Below, in pieces: positions 12,668 to 24,510 of a DNA stretch of 64,000 nt (position 1 is the stretch's first letter; every line of letters starts with the position of its first letter). The translations under genes and the position numbers were made by a program. Origin of the DNA: Apostichopus japonicus. Lineage: Eukaryota; Echinodermata; Holothuroidea; Aspidochirotida; Stichopodidae. The notes below the pieces were generated by a model. It was given only the letters and a program-made list of their open reading frames with translations, ran no database searches and was not told where the DNA came from. The stretch covers positions 6,442,501 to 6,506,500 of the forward strand of contig NC_092569.1 of NCBI RefSeq assembly GCF_037975245.1. The letters run 5' to 3'.

Positions 12668-13832
12668 ACTGCAAAAAAATACATTCTGAAACTTTCTGAT
12701 ATTCTCTGTATGTGACAATCACGTGTCTGGGCGTCAGGCGATTTCAAATAGGATATTATCATGTATGCAATTAAACTTTAGCATTCGTGGAAACGTGGTG
12801 ATATAAGCTTGAAGCTGCTGAATTTCCTTACCATCATTATTTTCCTGATTTGAGTTTCCATGATCCTCAATCAATAACTCAATCAGAAAACATTTATATA
12901 GCCCCAATATCAACAGCAGTTGCACGAAGGCGCTAAAAGACATTTACATGTAGTTAACGTCTCTTTTCCTGGGAAAATGAGAGGCGTCATCGATGATATC
13001 GTGCACGTCATCAGATCACGAGATGAACACTGGATGAGAATCCGTCTGTGGTCAAATCTCGGGGGACCACACATAACAGCTTGCGGGTTTGATGACGACC
13101 GCGTTATTTGCATGTGAATACAGTGTTAATTAACTAAGGACCTAAGTACTTATTATCCAAATATTTCTTAAATGTACTTCAAAATATATTGAAAAGTAAG
13201 GAAATTGAACTATACTCATCAAACATATCTAAATTCCATGGAACAATAACTGCTCGATAAACCATCAAAGTGTTAATTTGATAATTGGTATCACGTAGTT
13301 TCCTGTAATTCGATACTAATTCCTTATGTTTATAGGAGTGTGGAAATGACGGAATAAAAAAAAAGGTATTCTGAAAGATACAATAGAGTATTATGATCAC
13401 CACTGCGTGTCAACAAGTTGTGAGGCTATAGCGTCGTTTATTATAATAGTAATTGATCTTTTATTGATTTCATCAGAAATGCCCTTCTTTCTTGTAAATG
13501 AAATGTAATATTATATCTATATTTATGTTATCATGTGGAAATCATTAGAGTTTAAATTAAATTGGCAATCATTGTTTAATTTTGTTGCTTTTGTTTTACG
13601 TTGTTACTTAACAAGGAGAAAGGGTGGTTCAGTTGCGTAACGCCAGGATGCTGAGGGGATGGATGGGAGAAGGGCAACCGGGACCCCAGAGGCTTAAACC
13701 CTTGAGCCTGAAGCAAACCTTAATACGCTTCACACTGCGTTCAAAAGTAGCAGTTTGCCATCATCACAAAATGTGGAAACCGAATATTTTGCTCAAGAGG
13801 GAAGGTTATTCTGACGATCATTACGTCAGTAC
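12668..13832. other. FREP-1 3' flank, no gene seen
   Basis: AT-rich sequence with a collinear counterpart at 42140-43256. Short open frames differ or break between the two copies, so I see no coding region here. Confidence 0.6.
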
Positions 13833-14995
13833 ATCTGGCTCTGTCAGTATATATGGTCCTACAAGTGTATATGGTTGGTCATATATCTGGCCCTGTCAGT
13901 ATATCTTGGTCCTGTCAGTATATCTGCCCTGTCAGTACATGCAGCAAAACCAGTATATCTGACCTTGTCAGTATATCTGACCCTTTTAGTACATGCGGCA
14001 CAGCAAGTATATCTGGCCTTGTCAGTATAACTGGCCCTGTCAGTATATATCTGGTCGTGTCAGTATGTCTCCCCCTGTCAGTACATGCGGCACATCCAGA
14101 TTATCTAGCCTTGTCAGCACACGCGGCACAGCCAGTTTATCTGGCCCTGTCAGTATATGGCCTTGTCAGTATATTTGACCCTGTCAGTATATATCTGGCC
14201 CTCTCAGCGGCACAGCCAGTATATCTGGCCTTGTCAGTACATGCAACATAGTCAGTATATCTGGCTCTGGCAGTATATCTGGCTCTGACAGTACATGCGG
14301 CACATCCAGTTAATCTGGCTCTGGCAGTATATCTGGCTCTGACAGTACATGCAGCACATCCAGTTAATATGGCCCTGGCAGTATATCTGGCTTGTCAGTA
14401 TATCTGGGCCTGTAAGTATTTCTGGCCTTATCAGTAAATCTGGCCCTAACAGTACATGCGGCACAGCCAGTTTATCTTGCCCTATCAGTATATCTGTCCC
14501 TAACAGTACATGCAGCACATCCAGTTAATATGGCCCTGGCAGAAAATCTGGCTTGTCAGTATATCTGGGCTTGTAAGTATTTCTGGCCTTATCAGTAAAT
14601 CTGGCCCTAACAGTACATGCGGCACAGCCAGTATATCTGGCCCCATCAGTATATCTGGCCCTGTCAGTATATCTGGCCTTGTCAGTATATCTGGCCTTGT
14701 CAGTATATCTGGCCTTGTCATTATATCTGGCCCTGCCAGTATATCTGGCCCTGACATTAAATGTGTCATCGCCAGTATATCTGGCCCTGTCAGTACATGC
14801 GGCACAGCAAGTTTATCTGGCCCTGTCAGTTCATGCGATTGAGCCAGTATATCTGGCCCTGGCAGTATACTTGGCCTTGTCAGTATATCTGGCTCTGTCA
14901 GTATATCTGACCCTGTTAGTATATCTGGCCCTGTCAGTATATCTGGCCCTGACATTAAATATGTCACAGCCAGTATATCTGGCCTGTAAGTTCAT
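13833..14995. repeat. 18-bp satellite downstream of FREP-1
   Basis: Degenerate tandem copies of CAGTATATCTGGCCCTGT, interrupted by a variant module around 'agtacatgcggcacagc'. Because 18 is divisible by 3, several frames stay open on both strands (runs such as SISGPV or TGPDIL); these are repeat artefacts, not genes. The counterpart is at 43257-44235. Confidence 0.9.
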
Positions 14996-16040
14996 GTGAC
15001 ATCGGTCACTTTTCATAGAAATGAACTTGTAATATTCGATGATATGAATCCTGAGATGTCTGAGGTCTAACCAAGTAGAGCCATGGCACTACTCTTTTTC
15101 CAAAAGTGTGCGTGTGGGGGGGGGGGGGGACATTTGATAGTGTGTCCTCCACCCATCGAAATGGATTGACGCCCATGCATTAAACGAAGGTAAACACAAA
15201 CACAAATCCATCTAAAATACCAGTTTGCATGTTTACTACATTAATTCATATAAAACGCCATATATGTCACGTGGTCAATGGAGTTCAATGGGTCAAAACT
15301 TGTTATGAGAACTTTCAAAACAAATATGACGAAAGCAACATTGAAGTGGAAAGATTTTTATATTTCTTTGGAAAGTACGCAGGTATCGAAATTTATGTAA
15401 CCTATGAAGTCCATATTAAAGGACGTCATCGTTTGTGGTAATGGTGTCCCATAAGATGTGTGTATAATACCTAACGGGGATAAATTAGCACTTCTTCAAA
15501 CTCGAAATGAGCCACCACCCCCCCCCCCCACCCCGCCACCCCTCTGCTTCCTCCTCCGGCTATGTTATTTGCATTAAATATGAATAGATAAATTATGGTT
15601 TTGAAATATTAGATACTATGTTGATATTGTTACCGTGGGGACCGCAGTTGTTGGCAATGTACAATCCTCCTTTAAAGAAGAGAAGTCTGTAAAGATGAAT
15701 GGCAAGAGTTGCTTTTAAAGTATTACCTTGACGCTGATTAAGATATAAAATCGTCATGCTGTTACACTGTCACTGAAATGCTTTTACATTTACACCCAAT
15801 CAGCAGCTCGAACGGTGTGGCATACTATTGTTAAGAATGGTTAAGTGTATAAAAAAGCCCGATGTTATGACGAAATTCTTCCATTTTAGTTCTTAACATC
15901 ATTTTTTATTTTATTATGCTATAACTATAACATTATGACGCATATGCTATTCAACTCAAACATGAATCTCTAATTCTAAGCAATGGATTAATTTTGTAAA
16001 CATAAGGGTCGGAAATCTTATCTTCCTATTGTTGCATATT
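14996..16040. other. Duplicated spacer, nothing recognised
   Basis: Collinear with 44236-45279. It contains poly-G near 15118 and poly-C near 15520. No conserved reading frame was found between the copies. Confidence 0.6.
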
Positions 16041-16082
16041 CAGGCTAACCTAACATAGATTCCTTTCTTTTGTGTAACACGG

Positions 16083-16205
16083 GAATTCTTTCACGCGGTA
16101 TAGAGGCACTTAGCACGCATTACCGTGATAATGACGCTTACGGTAATTTCAACTGTGATGAGAGACACCGTAGCGATTGGTGGCACTCGCATTCTTGGTT
16201 CATTG
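16083..16205 (+). pseudogene. Broken FREP terminal-exon fragment (copy A)
   Basis: In one frame it reads LSTHYRDNDAYGNFNC then DERHRSDWWHSHSW, clearly related to [16 protein letters not shown] and HRSGWWHSNTW of the FREP-2 last exon. Similarity stops near 16205 and a LINE 3' end begins about 50 bp later. The cysteine-rich end and EMKIRP terminus are missing and no upstream FREP exon lies nearby, so this is a truncated relic. Confidence 0.7.
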
Positions 16206-16255
16206 ATTCATTCATAGCCATTTGGATTATTGCAATAGTTCGCTCCATGGTTTTC

Positions 16256-16694
16256 CAGGGTATCTGATTCAGAGACTGCAACGTCTGCAGAACAGCGCAG
16301 CCAGGCTTGTTGTAGACTGCTATGACTTCAACACACCATCGTTGAGTATCAGAATTCAGAATTAAGTTCAAAGTACTTCTCATGGTGTATTCATGGAATG
16401 GCACCCGCCTATTTGTCAGACGATCTGTCCTTCCAGGTCAATACTCATTATACCTTGCGTTCTAGCAATACACTCACTCTCACTGTTCCCAGAACTTAAC
16501 TGAAAACCTATAGCGACCGTGCCTTTCCATCAGCCGGGCCCAAGCTCTGGAATGGTCTGCCCATATCTCTGCGGAGTTCTCCCACTCTCAGTCAGTTCAA
16601 GTCTTGTTTGAAGACCCATTTTTTCAAGTTGGCGTTCTGTTAGGGTTGTACAGCGCTAGTGAATACTTCGTAGATTTTAGCGCTTTATTAGTTC

Positions 16695-16725
<31 letters not shown>
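16256..16725 (+). mobile_element. 5'-truncated LINE 3' end (copy A)
   Basis: In shifting frames it encodes the C-terminal tail typical of Jockey/CR1-like non-LTR retrotransposons: LQRLQNSAARLV, APAYLSDDL, LKTYSDRAFPSAGPKLWNGL and FKSCLKTHFFKLAF. The 3' end is a TTA/ATT microsatellite (16697-16724), as in such elements. Frameshifts show it is dead. The counterpart is 52709-53180. Confidence 0.75.
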
Positions 16726-17996
16726 GGTGTTCATTTTGCAATAATAATCAGCGAGTTCACAAGGTCTAATAACCCCCAAACACAGTAATGTGGCCATTTC
16801 ACGTATTACTTATTTTCTTATCGTCAATAGGATTGCACTTATATTTAACTAAGTTAAATTAAATTATATTAAATTAACCTAGAGCAGTTAACAAGACAAC
16901 GTTACGTAACAAACTGTAATATTTATATACCTTTACATGGCATTCGTAAATTTCAATCATAATTACTTCATCCCTTCTGTGAATTGTATGTTCTTTGACA
17001 ATGTCCGTCGTAAGTTATCAGTCAATGTCGATCGACTTGATGACGTTTGTTGTGAAAGAGAAATCATCTCGTTTTTAAGAATGTCGCCCTCACACTCTTG
17101 TTATATTGATTTTGTGTTTCTTCAAAGTTGCTATCGTGCGCTTTTTGCAATAGTTCATAACTACACCAGTTTGCAGTTAAATAGCTCCTCACAGCTCTTT
17201 TATATTTTTAACTTAAGGTAAGGGATCTATACTCCCCCCTCCCCCTTCACCCCGTAACTGCAAGTTAAAATCCGTTTAGATGAAAATTCGCCCATCCTCT
17301 TGAGAATGTACATGTTCATGATGGCGAGAGAATTTTCAGATAGAAAATACCAGAACTCGGAAAGCTATTATGAGAAACAAATAAGTTAAATATGAAATTG
17401 ACTGTAACTACCATGTTGAACAATACAATACTATTTACAATACTTACTTACTCTTGAATTAATTTTCCACAATGACTGTCAGATTAAATCATTTCAGTTA
17501 GACCCAGTTTTTGTAAAATTTCATTCACACTTGTTCTAATGACACTTTTGGAATATTTTATTATATATCAGACCTTCGAATTATTTAAAGAAATAGAGAA
17601 GTAAAGCCAAATTAACCCTAACATGTGTCTTCAAATCTCTGACTTTTTGTAAAGACCAAGGAATATTAGCGAATACGTTCAACGTAACACTTTCAATATG
17701 ACGGTTCTAATTAGAAAGGGTTAGAAAAATGGAAGTTGGATTAACACATCGGTTGATACATGTTTTTTTCCTTAAAACTAATGGCTTTACCATCCGTTAA
17801 GAATTTCAAATTTTGGCGGGTTGCCACAACATTCAGTTTTAAGGAACAGGGACAACTTGTTTGCTGGCGTAAGTCCTGCGCGTTGCCTCAGAAGAGAAAT
17901 GCGCACTCACCTTTATGAAAACTTTGTTTCGATAGGAAATTAGAGCAGGGGAGTAGGGTGAGGAGGGTGAAGAAGGGACAAGGCACGGATGGAATG
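16726..17996. other. Duplicated spacer, no gene seen
   Basis: Collinear with 53181-54700. An open frame at 16937-17221 is disrupted by indels in the second copy and has no recognisable domain. Copy B carries an extra 100-bp segment (about 53338-53495) absent here. Confidence 0.55.
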
Positions 17997-18057
17997 ACGG
18001 ACGGACGGACGGACGGACGGATAGGATGGGATGGGATGGGATGGGATGGGATGGGAT
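17997..18057. repeat. Short GGAC then GGGAT microsatellite
   Basis: About six GGAC units then GATGG-type units. It occupies the same place as the approximately 400-bp GGAC/GGAT tract at 54713-55117. Confidence 0.85.
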
Positions 18058-18931
18058 AGCATGTTAAATATAGATCATTTTCATAAATATATATACTTTT
18101 TTAAATTTAATTCATTTCTGTAAAGATATTTCAATTAACAAAATTCTGAAAACATATTTTAAACGCCAAAGAAGGTAGTTTTGCTTAACACCATTCCTCC
18201 ATCCAAAGCTAATTGTATCTTGATTATTATCACCGGTTAACTGAAAGTTACTAACAGCAAGTTACCCCACAATATACCCCACCGTCAAAAATTATAGGAA
18301 ATTTCTGAAGACCGAAACTATAGAAAAAGCTAAAGATATAGATATATATATTTACAGTTAAGGTGTAAGGTGAAATACTCATTACACTACTGTATTAATA
18401 CATGTCATTTGACATATATGCATTTTTAAAGCTTATAACCACTTTTTAAAAAAAATACATTATATTGGTATACTGATATTTGTTAAATAAGAATGAATTT
18501 GAAAGCGCAAAGAAGAAAATGGTTGTTTATTTAAAAAAAATGTCATTAAACTTCTCAGCCAGTTCTTTTAATGATTTTCTTTATCTGCTTTAAGGTAATT
18601 AATAACCAATTTCTCAGTTTTCATTGATACGTTGTAAACAGTCAACCTCTCTTTTATATTACTTTTCGAATTAATAAAGAGCCTTTCTAGTAACAAGAGT
18701 GCGTCTGCTTAAGCTGGGAATAAATTAAAGTTTATCACGTGAAACAAATAATAAGCGGTTGAAAATGTATTGACTGAATAGAACGGGAGACGCTATATGC
18801 GTAGCTTCAACTCCTGTTAGTATAAGTTAAATATTGCTGGAAGCGTTATTTATTATTTAATTCTAGTAAATGACGTAATCACAATATCGTTGTACAATTC
18901 GTGCTCTGATATTGATACTTATTCGCTTTGG
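18058..18931. other. AT-rich spacer upstream of FREP-2
   Basis: No open frame, repeat or RNA gene recognised. Confidence 0.5.
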
Positions 18932-18990
18932 CCAATCAGCTTTAACTTAATACAGGAACATATATGAGACAAAGTTACGTAGTATATATT
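18932..18990 (+). promoter_or_regulatory. FREP-2 core promoter: CCAAT box and TATA box
   Basis: CCAAT at 18932-18936 and TATATATT at 18983-18990, the latter 91 bp before the ATG at 19074. FREP-3 has an inverted CCAAT (ATTGG, 34658) and CTATTTAAG 89 bp before its ATG, so the layout is shared. The start of transcription near 19012 is inferred from spacing. Confidence 0.5.
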
Positions 18991-19073
18991 AACGACATCA
19001 CAGCAGCCAAGTCAGTCATTCAAAGCCTAACGGAGAACATCAACGACAAGTAGAGCGGTCAACTTAGAACACA

Positions 19074-19143
19074 ATGAAGAGAAAGAAATTTTTTCAGCTT
19101 TTCTATTTAGCACTAATCATCATCGATATGACGGATGCCGGAA
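19074..19143 (+). CDS. FREP-2 signal-peptide exon
   Basis: 70 nt from ATG, ending phase 1 at A|gtaagt. It encodes Met-Lys-Arg-Lys-Lys, a hydrophobic core LFYLALIII and an Ala-Gly cleavage-like end. Exon 1 of FREP-3 has the same length and phase, which fixes the start. Confidence 0.75.
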
Positions 19144-20098
19144 GTAAGTATATATTTTTACATGATCATAAGAATTGTGTATTCCATTTTTCTTTCTTTT
19201 TACCATAAACAAAATAACAATATGTTGAGTCTCTTTAAGTCTCCCGTGGGGGTTGTCAGGCTGTCTTGGTTGAAGAATTTGAGCATACATAAAGTACATC
19301 TTGTTCTGTTCTCAATTTCGTTTCTGTTTGATTAACTATGTAGACTTCCACTTTTCTTTATCACACTATTCTTAGACATACTGCAGCAGATTTGAAGTTC
19401 TTCTAATGGCTTATTTTAGTAACCTTGTGAAACAAGAGCAACGTGAGCAAGGCAACTTTCACAACATTTCGCCAATTTCGAGCAAGGATTCTTCACTCTT
19501 GTGGGGCCTCGAACTGCTTGAATATTAACATATTTACCCTTCCCTATTCGTGTATCCGTCTAGATTACAGGTTACCTATATTTTACTAACTTCTGTATGT
19601 TTATCTAGGTTTTTTGTGATATTAGAGTCACACCAGTTGATTTCTAGAAATATGCTGTGTTTACAGTTCCTAGGTCAGTTAATATATGACAACTTAAATT
19701 TCGTTTACAAAAGTTAACCTTATGCCTAAGGAATACGTTTCATCAGAACTTGAGTCTAGTTCTAGATGGTTGTACAAGAGAAATAGTATCACAAACCTGA
19801 CAAATAGATTAGTTATCTAAAGTTACACCACATAACTGGCCATCATACCCAGAAACGCTTCTTCTCTCTTAGTATACAGACAACTAGTTCAATATGCAAA
19901 GAAACACATCTGGACTGGAATTTGCAGTACGAGAACTGCTGCCAAATGCATCATTTAAGGTTTGACGATTCCAATATTGGTTTTTTATACCATCCGAATT
20001 TAAAATTTACTTATTTACTTTTTAATTCCATGTTCTGTTCTGATTTGTGCTTGTACATGTAGCTGCTTCTGATGTTTCTTCATTTTTTGTATTCATAG

Positions 20099-20164
20099 GA
20101 TTGTGTGACTTTGCTTCGAAATTTCCATGTAAAGGAAGTCACTGTTTACCTTCGCCTGGTAAAT
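20099..20164 (+). CDS. FREP-2 exon 2, short Cys-containing module
   Basis: 66-bp phase 1-1 exon encoding [20 protein letters not shown]. The FREP-3 equivalent (37758-37826) reads [20 protein letters not shown]. Function unknown; conserved cysteines suggest a small disulfide-bonded N-terminal cap or oligomerisation point (inference). Confidence 0.7.
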
Positions 20165-20759
20165 GTAAGTAAAAATATGCAGAACACAAAATGTTGACAA
20201 ACTATGGTTTATATTATAAGAAGTTTAACATGCCAAAAAGTTGATGTATTTCCGTTGCCTGTGTTACAAGTTGTTTTGAAACTCGACGTGAACCTAGCTC
20301 GTTTAAGTTTTATTTCAACCAAAAATACTGGTACAAAACTCCATTGTTTTAGAGACATCACTTAAGACCGGTATTTGTTGGTTCGTTATTATATCTTCAT
20401 GATCTGCGTGCATAAATTCATTAGTTAAACTTTATATAACAAATTTCTGTCACCAAAGACACGTCATCCTCCTCACTTCAATTTGAAAATATTCTTTCAT
20501 TTCATTATCTTTTTTTTTTAAAAACAAGGTCTTGATTTGGAAAAATAAAGTATAGGTCTAGAAGATATTGTCCCTTAGAACAGGCTTGTAAATTTGTACA
20601 ATATTTACATTATTAACAATATTCTGTCTATAAAGACAGCCACTTCAAACATCCGCTTCTCTTCCTTGTTTGGTCTGTTAAGATAACATCATGTTAATTT
20701 ATTTGTGTTGTGAGTGATATTCTTATTTGCGACTATCTTAGACCACTTTAATATGAAAA

Positions 20760-21458
20760 CTGAGAACTGTAGTGCAAACTAATCAGAAAGAGGGCTTAAT
20801 TCAACAATATTCTCTTTCCATTTAATTGAACTCACTTTACAGCATTTATGTTAATACAAACTTGTCACTAAACATCCTTACTATCCTTTTTTCTAGGTGA
20901 GGCAATGCAAGAAACAAAGGAACCAAATACTGCAATGGCCACTGAACCACAAAACACGACTTCATGTAAGTCCCGTAGTATCACACGCATTGTTATAATA
21001 TCAGGTAACAATATTTAAAACCACTTTAATTATGCATTAGTTTGCAATTTTTATGACTAAGTTCCTGTTATGTAGTGAGTGGGTCATGACTATAGAAGAG
21101 ATTATTAAATTATGATACACAGACATATCATTTTATTATTATCTGTTTCATGGGGAATACGATAACAATTAAGCTGCTAATTTATATATGTTGTTAATGA
21201 TATTCTTATTTTCCACCGTCTCATGCCATCTTCTTACTAAACAAGATAAGTCTATAGTCTAAACTGAAGTGCAAGCAACCAGAAAGAGGGCTTAATTAAA
21301 TACAGTTCTCTTTCCAATTAATTGAACCCACTTTACAGCATTTATATTAATACAAAATTGTCACCAAACATCCTTCCTATCCTATAAAGGTAAGACAATG
21401 CAAGATACAAAACAACAAACTACTGCAGTCACTACTGAACCACAAAGCTCCACTCTAG
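20760..21458 (+). repeat. FREP-2 duplicated stalk-exon unit (two copies, 493 bp apart)
   Basis: Exons 20897-20965 and 21390-21458 are both 69 bp, phase 1-1, with GTAAGT donors, encoding EAMQETKEPNTAMATEPQNT... and KTMQDTKQQTTAVTTEPQSS.... About 130 bp of preceding intron is duplicated too ('agaaagagggcttaatt...ctctttcca', 'ttgtcac.aaacatcctt'). The motif agggcttaat also occurs in every FREP-1 unit, pointing to a common ancestral repeat. Confidence 0.8.
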
Positions 21459-21647
21459 GTAAGTCACGTAGCATGTTACTACTAATATCATGTAATTATA
21501 TAAGTGATCAGTGATTTATTAACATGCTTTCTTTCAAGTTGCAATCAGCTTTCCGTCGTTTAGTTCATATTAAGATGATACGACATGGAAATATGTAAAA
21601 AAAAAATCATGAGATTTCAATGCTTAACTGCTCTTATCTCCATGCAG

Positions 21648-21862
21648 GTTCTTTGATGTATACGTGTCCTCCGAACATGATCTATGGAAACTGCACTTGT
21701 GAAGCAACATGTGAAGATCCCAAAGGAGAGTCCGCTTGTAAAAGTACCTGTTTAGCTAGTAAGGGCTGTATCTGCAAAGCTGGCTTAATGCTGAATGGAA
21801 GTGACTGTATCAGTGCGAGTAGATGCAGCTGTTTCGTTACAGATGTCAACTTGGTTATATCG
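21648..21862 (+). CDS. FREP-2 TIL exon
   Basis: 215 bp, phase 1 to 0, same size as in the paralogs. It encodes CPPNMIYGNCTCEATCEDP and GCICKAGLMLNGSDC, with the TIL cysteine pattern kept. Confidence 0.8.
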
Positions 21863-22007
21863 GTGAGCTATTGTGACATCTATTTAAATGTCAGCTGACA
21901 ATTTAACGATTTTCCCTTTAAATGGATATTTGATCACATCATTTAATTAATCTTACGACATTTGTGTTAAGGCTACCAATGTATAGATTACATTTCATCT
22001 GTTTTAG

Positions 22008-22316
22008 AATGGAGAAACATACGTTAACGAAAACTGCACCCAGAAGTGTTCCTGTAGCAATAACCGATTGATTTGTGAGGATGACTACAACTGTAGTATC
22101 AATGCTATGTGTGATGTCAAGAATGAAGTACGACAGTGTTATTGTAATGAAGGATATGAAGGTGAAGGTGAAATTTGTGAATCCTTGTACACAGACTGCC
22201 AGGATGTATATGACGATGGAGAGAATCCAGATGGCGTATATACAATCATACCTACTGGATGACATGGTTTACCATTCAACGTATCTTGTAAAATGGAAAA
22301 CGGTGGAGGATGGACC
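22008..22316 (+). pseudogene. FREP-2 TILa/EGF/FBG-start exon with premature TGA
   Basis: 309 bp as in the paralogs, with NGETYVNENCTQKCSC and CNEGYEGEGEIC. TGA at 22260-22262 falls at the Trp of the paralogous sequence [11 protein letters not shown]. The frame is open again to CKMENGGGWT and the gtaagt donor. Confidence 0.8.
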
Positions 22317-22675
22317 GTAAGTCTTTATTGAACAACATGAATGTTTCAACTGTGTATATGTGAGGTATAATGATTAAGTCTATAGCAGACGCTAATGGAA
22401 GTACGAGTTTCGGTTTTCAGTTTTGTTGCACTTTTATAATTCCTTACCAGGGATCGAGTATAACTTAAAAATACTTTAGTAGATGAAAAGGATGACAATC
22501 CTAAAAAATTGCCCTCCCCCTAAAGAAAGAAAGGAAGTCCTACGTTCTTTATACTGAAATAATATTTGTTAAATATATATTCGTTTGGTATTTCGTAAGT
22601 TAAATTTTCCTGTTAGTATGATTCAACTGCTCGCCCATCATTACCTTTCATTATTTTGACCCGCTATCCTTTCAG

Positions 22676-22938
22676 GTGTTTCAACGTCGTACTGATGGCT
22701 CTACTAGTTTTTTATCAAAACTGGACTGCGTATAAAGAAGGGTTTGGTGACAGCAGGAACTTATGGCTGGCAAATGAAAAGCTCCATTACTGGACGAACC
22801 AGAGAAACTACAAGCTTCGCTTTGACATCACTACTTCTAGTGGATCGGCTTTATATGCTGAATATACAGAGTTTCAAATACAGTCTGAAAGCAATTACTT
22901 CACAATGAATAAACTGGGCAGTAGCATTGGAAATACAG
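22676..22938 (+). pseudogene. FREP-2 middle FBG exon with +1 frameshift
   Basis: 263 bp against 265 in FREP-1 and FREP-3: one codon shorter plus one extra T in the run after 'actag' (22708-22713). Reading starts VFQRRTDGSTSF and resumes one frame over as YQNWTAYKEGFGD, ending SSIGNTG at ACAG|gtttgt. Confidence 0.8.
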
Positions 22939-24014
22939 GTTTGTTGCATACTTGTTATTTGCGCCTCTCCTTGGATAGTAGGTCAAGTTAGAATTACTTG
23001 TTATGTTCACACTAAACTTCATGAGAAAATGGTCGTCACGGTTCCACCACATTTTGATGTTAAAAATTACCAACAAATTATGTATAAGTACACTTGAACA
23101 GAAACCCTTACAACAACAATCCCCCTCCTCATTTCACACTTCACACTTCTCCAGTTGTATCGACGAGAAAATTATATAGTTTATCATCCATTTCAGGGTA
23201 TGTATGATCAGTGTCGCGCATTAACTAGAAAGCAAAAACCGATAGAAACAGAACAAGTGATGAAGTAATCAAAAATACCATGTTGTTGTTGATTTGTATC
23301 TCCCTTTCAACCATCTCAAGTAGTTGTAATTGATGTAAAGAAGCGCCTTTTTACTTTCGCAAGTTTTGATTTTATCATCTTGGAAAAGCAAAGAACGCTT
23401 TCTTTCGAATGGGATTTGAGCCAGTAATCTCAGGATTTCTTTACAAAAATCAATTTGCAAACAATCTCGTCCTATCTGGGCTCATTACTTTAAATAGACC
23501 GTATAGTGTTAGATATTTATCCTATACACATATCAATTCGATATCATTGGTATCACTGACAAAATATTGAAGTAGTCTGACCAGCAGATGAATTTGAACG
23601 TATGCAGAAATAGCAAGCATCAGTATAAGAGCAGGACATATTATGGAAGAGAAATACGACTATATATCTTCACAGAACCAGTAAAAGAGAATTAAAAATT
23701 GAGGGCGTGCAGTAAACACACACTATTAGCAGAATAATGATTAGTATAACATCTGTAAAACAATATAATCAAGAAGAGCCATACACCGTGATTCAAGACA
23801 AAGACCACCCGAGACATAGATAAAATTACAAATATTAAAAAATAATAACTAAATAAAAACTAGTTAATGGAAAGCCCATGATTGAGCTCTCCGTTAGGAC
23901 AGAATACAATTTTTACTAATTTTATCATAATATTCAATATCTGAATAAAACAAACTGTTAGCAAACTGCTTATCCACTGAAGAGCCTGTGTAATATAATA
24001 TGTAAACGTAATAG

Positions 24015-24165
24015 GGCGTGACGTCTTGATCCTAGCAGGATCCTCCTCATAGGCCGAATGACAAATTATAGTGACAAGTTACAGAAACAGAAGGGACCCT
24101 TCCGTTACTGTAACTTGTAATTCGGCCTCTGAGGAGTATCCTGCTAGGATCGAAACGTCCGACCC
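24015..24165. repeat. ~150-bp foldback repeat in FREP-2 last intron
   Basis: Left arm (24019-24059, 'gatcctagcaggat...aggccgaat') and right arm (24119-24160, 'attcggcct...atcctgctaggat') are nearly perfect reverse complements. The pairing continues inward through 'acaagttacag' and 'ctgtaacttgt'. Confidence 0.8.
24122..24165 (+). ncRNA. Hammerhead-ribozyme-like motif (right arm of foldback)
   Basis: Contains CTGAGGA (core CUGANGA, 24129-24135), stem II ATCCT/AGGAT with a GCT loop, GAAA (24152-24155) and a following CGTC cleavage-like site. The left arm has the degenerate reverse-complement version lacking the CUGA and GAAA cores. Such motifs are known in the terminal repeats of Penelope-like elements; activity is not shown. 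Confidence 0.45.
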
Positions 24166-24510
24166 TCTGACTTTTACGCAATAAGTAATATCAACAGACA
24201 ATATTCTCCTGTTGGCAAGCATAGTTTGTATGTTAATTTACATCAGTTTATTTAAATCCACCTCGATTCAGAAGGAAACCTAATTTAAATTAAGAACAGT
24301 AAAGAATAAATCAGCACTTGAAATATAATGAATTCTGAATCTCTTTCAAGGTAATCCTCCCCTCCCTCCCCTCCCTCCCCACCCTCCTTTCTTCCCAGTA
24401 CATTGTGAAACTTATTTATTATCAAAAGTGTGCAATATATCAGGATACGTACGCTATTGTTTATTGTACTAGCATTAATTACTGATGGTTCTTACTATCT
24501 TACCTCACAG

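Larger units (their letters stand above)
10310..18000 (+). repeat. Segmental duplication, copy A
   Basis: Sequence from just after the stalk array to the tetranucleotide tract recurs at 39603-45279 and, after a 7.2-kb insertion, at 52483-54700. Exons, introns, 18-bp satellite, broken FREP exon and LINE end all keep the same order. Identity looks above 90 percent by eye in most stretches. Confidence 0.85.

Noticed and set aside
13853-14967. Long overlapping open frames on both strands in the 18-bp satellite
   Set aside because: Repeat unit divisible by 3 and free of stops; frames on both strands are open and differ between duplicates.
16937-17221. 94-codon open frame downstream of the LINE end
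   Set aside because: The duplicate at 53575-53817 has indels that change the frame; no domain.
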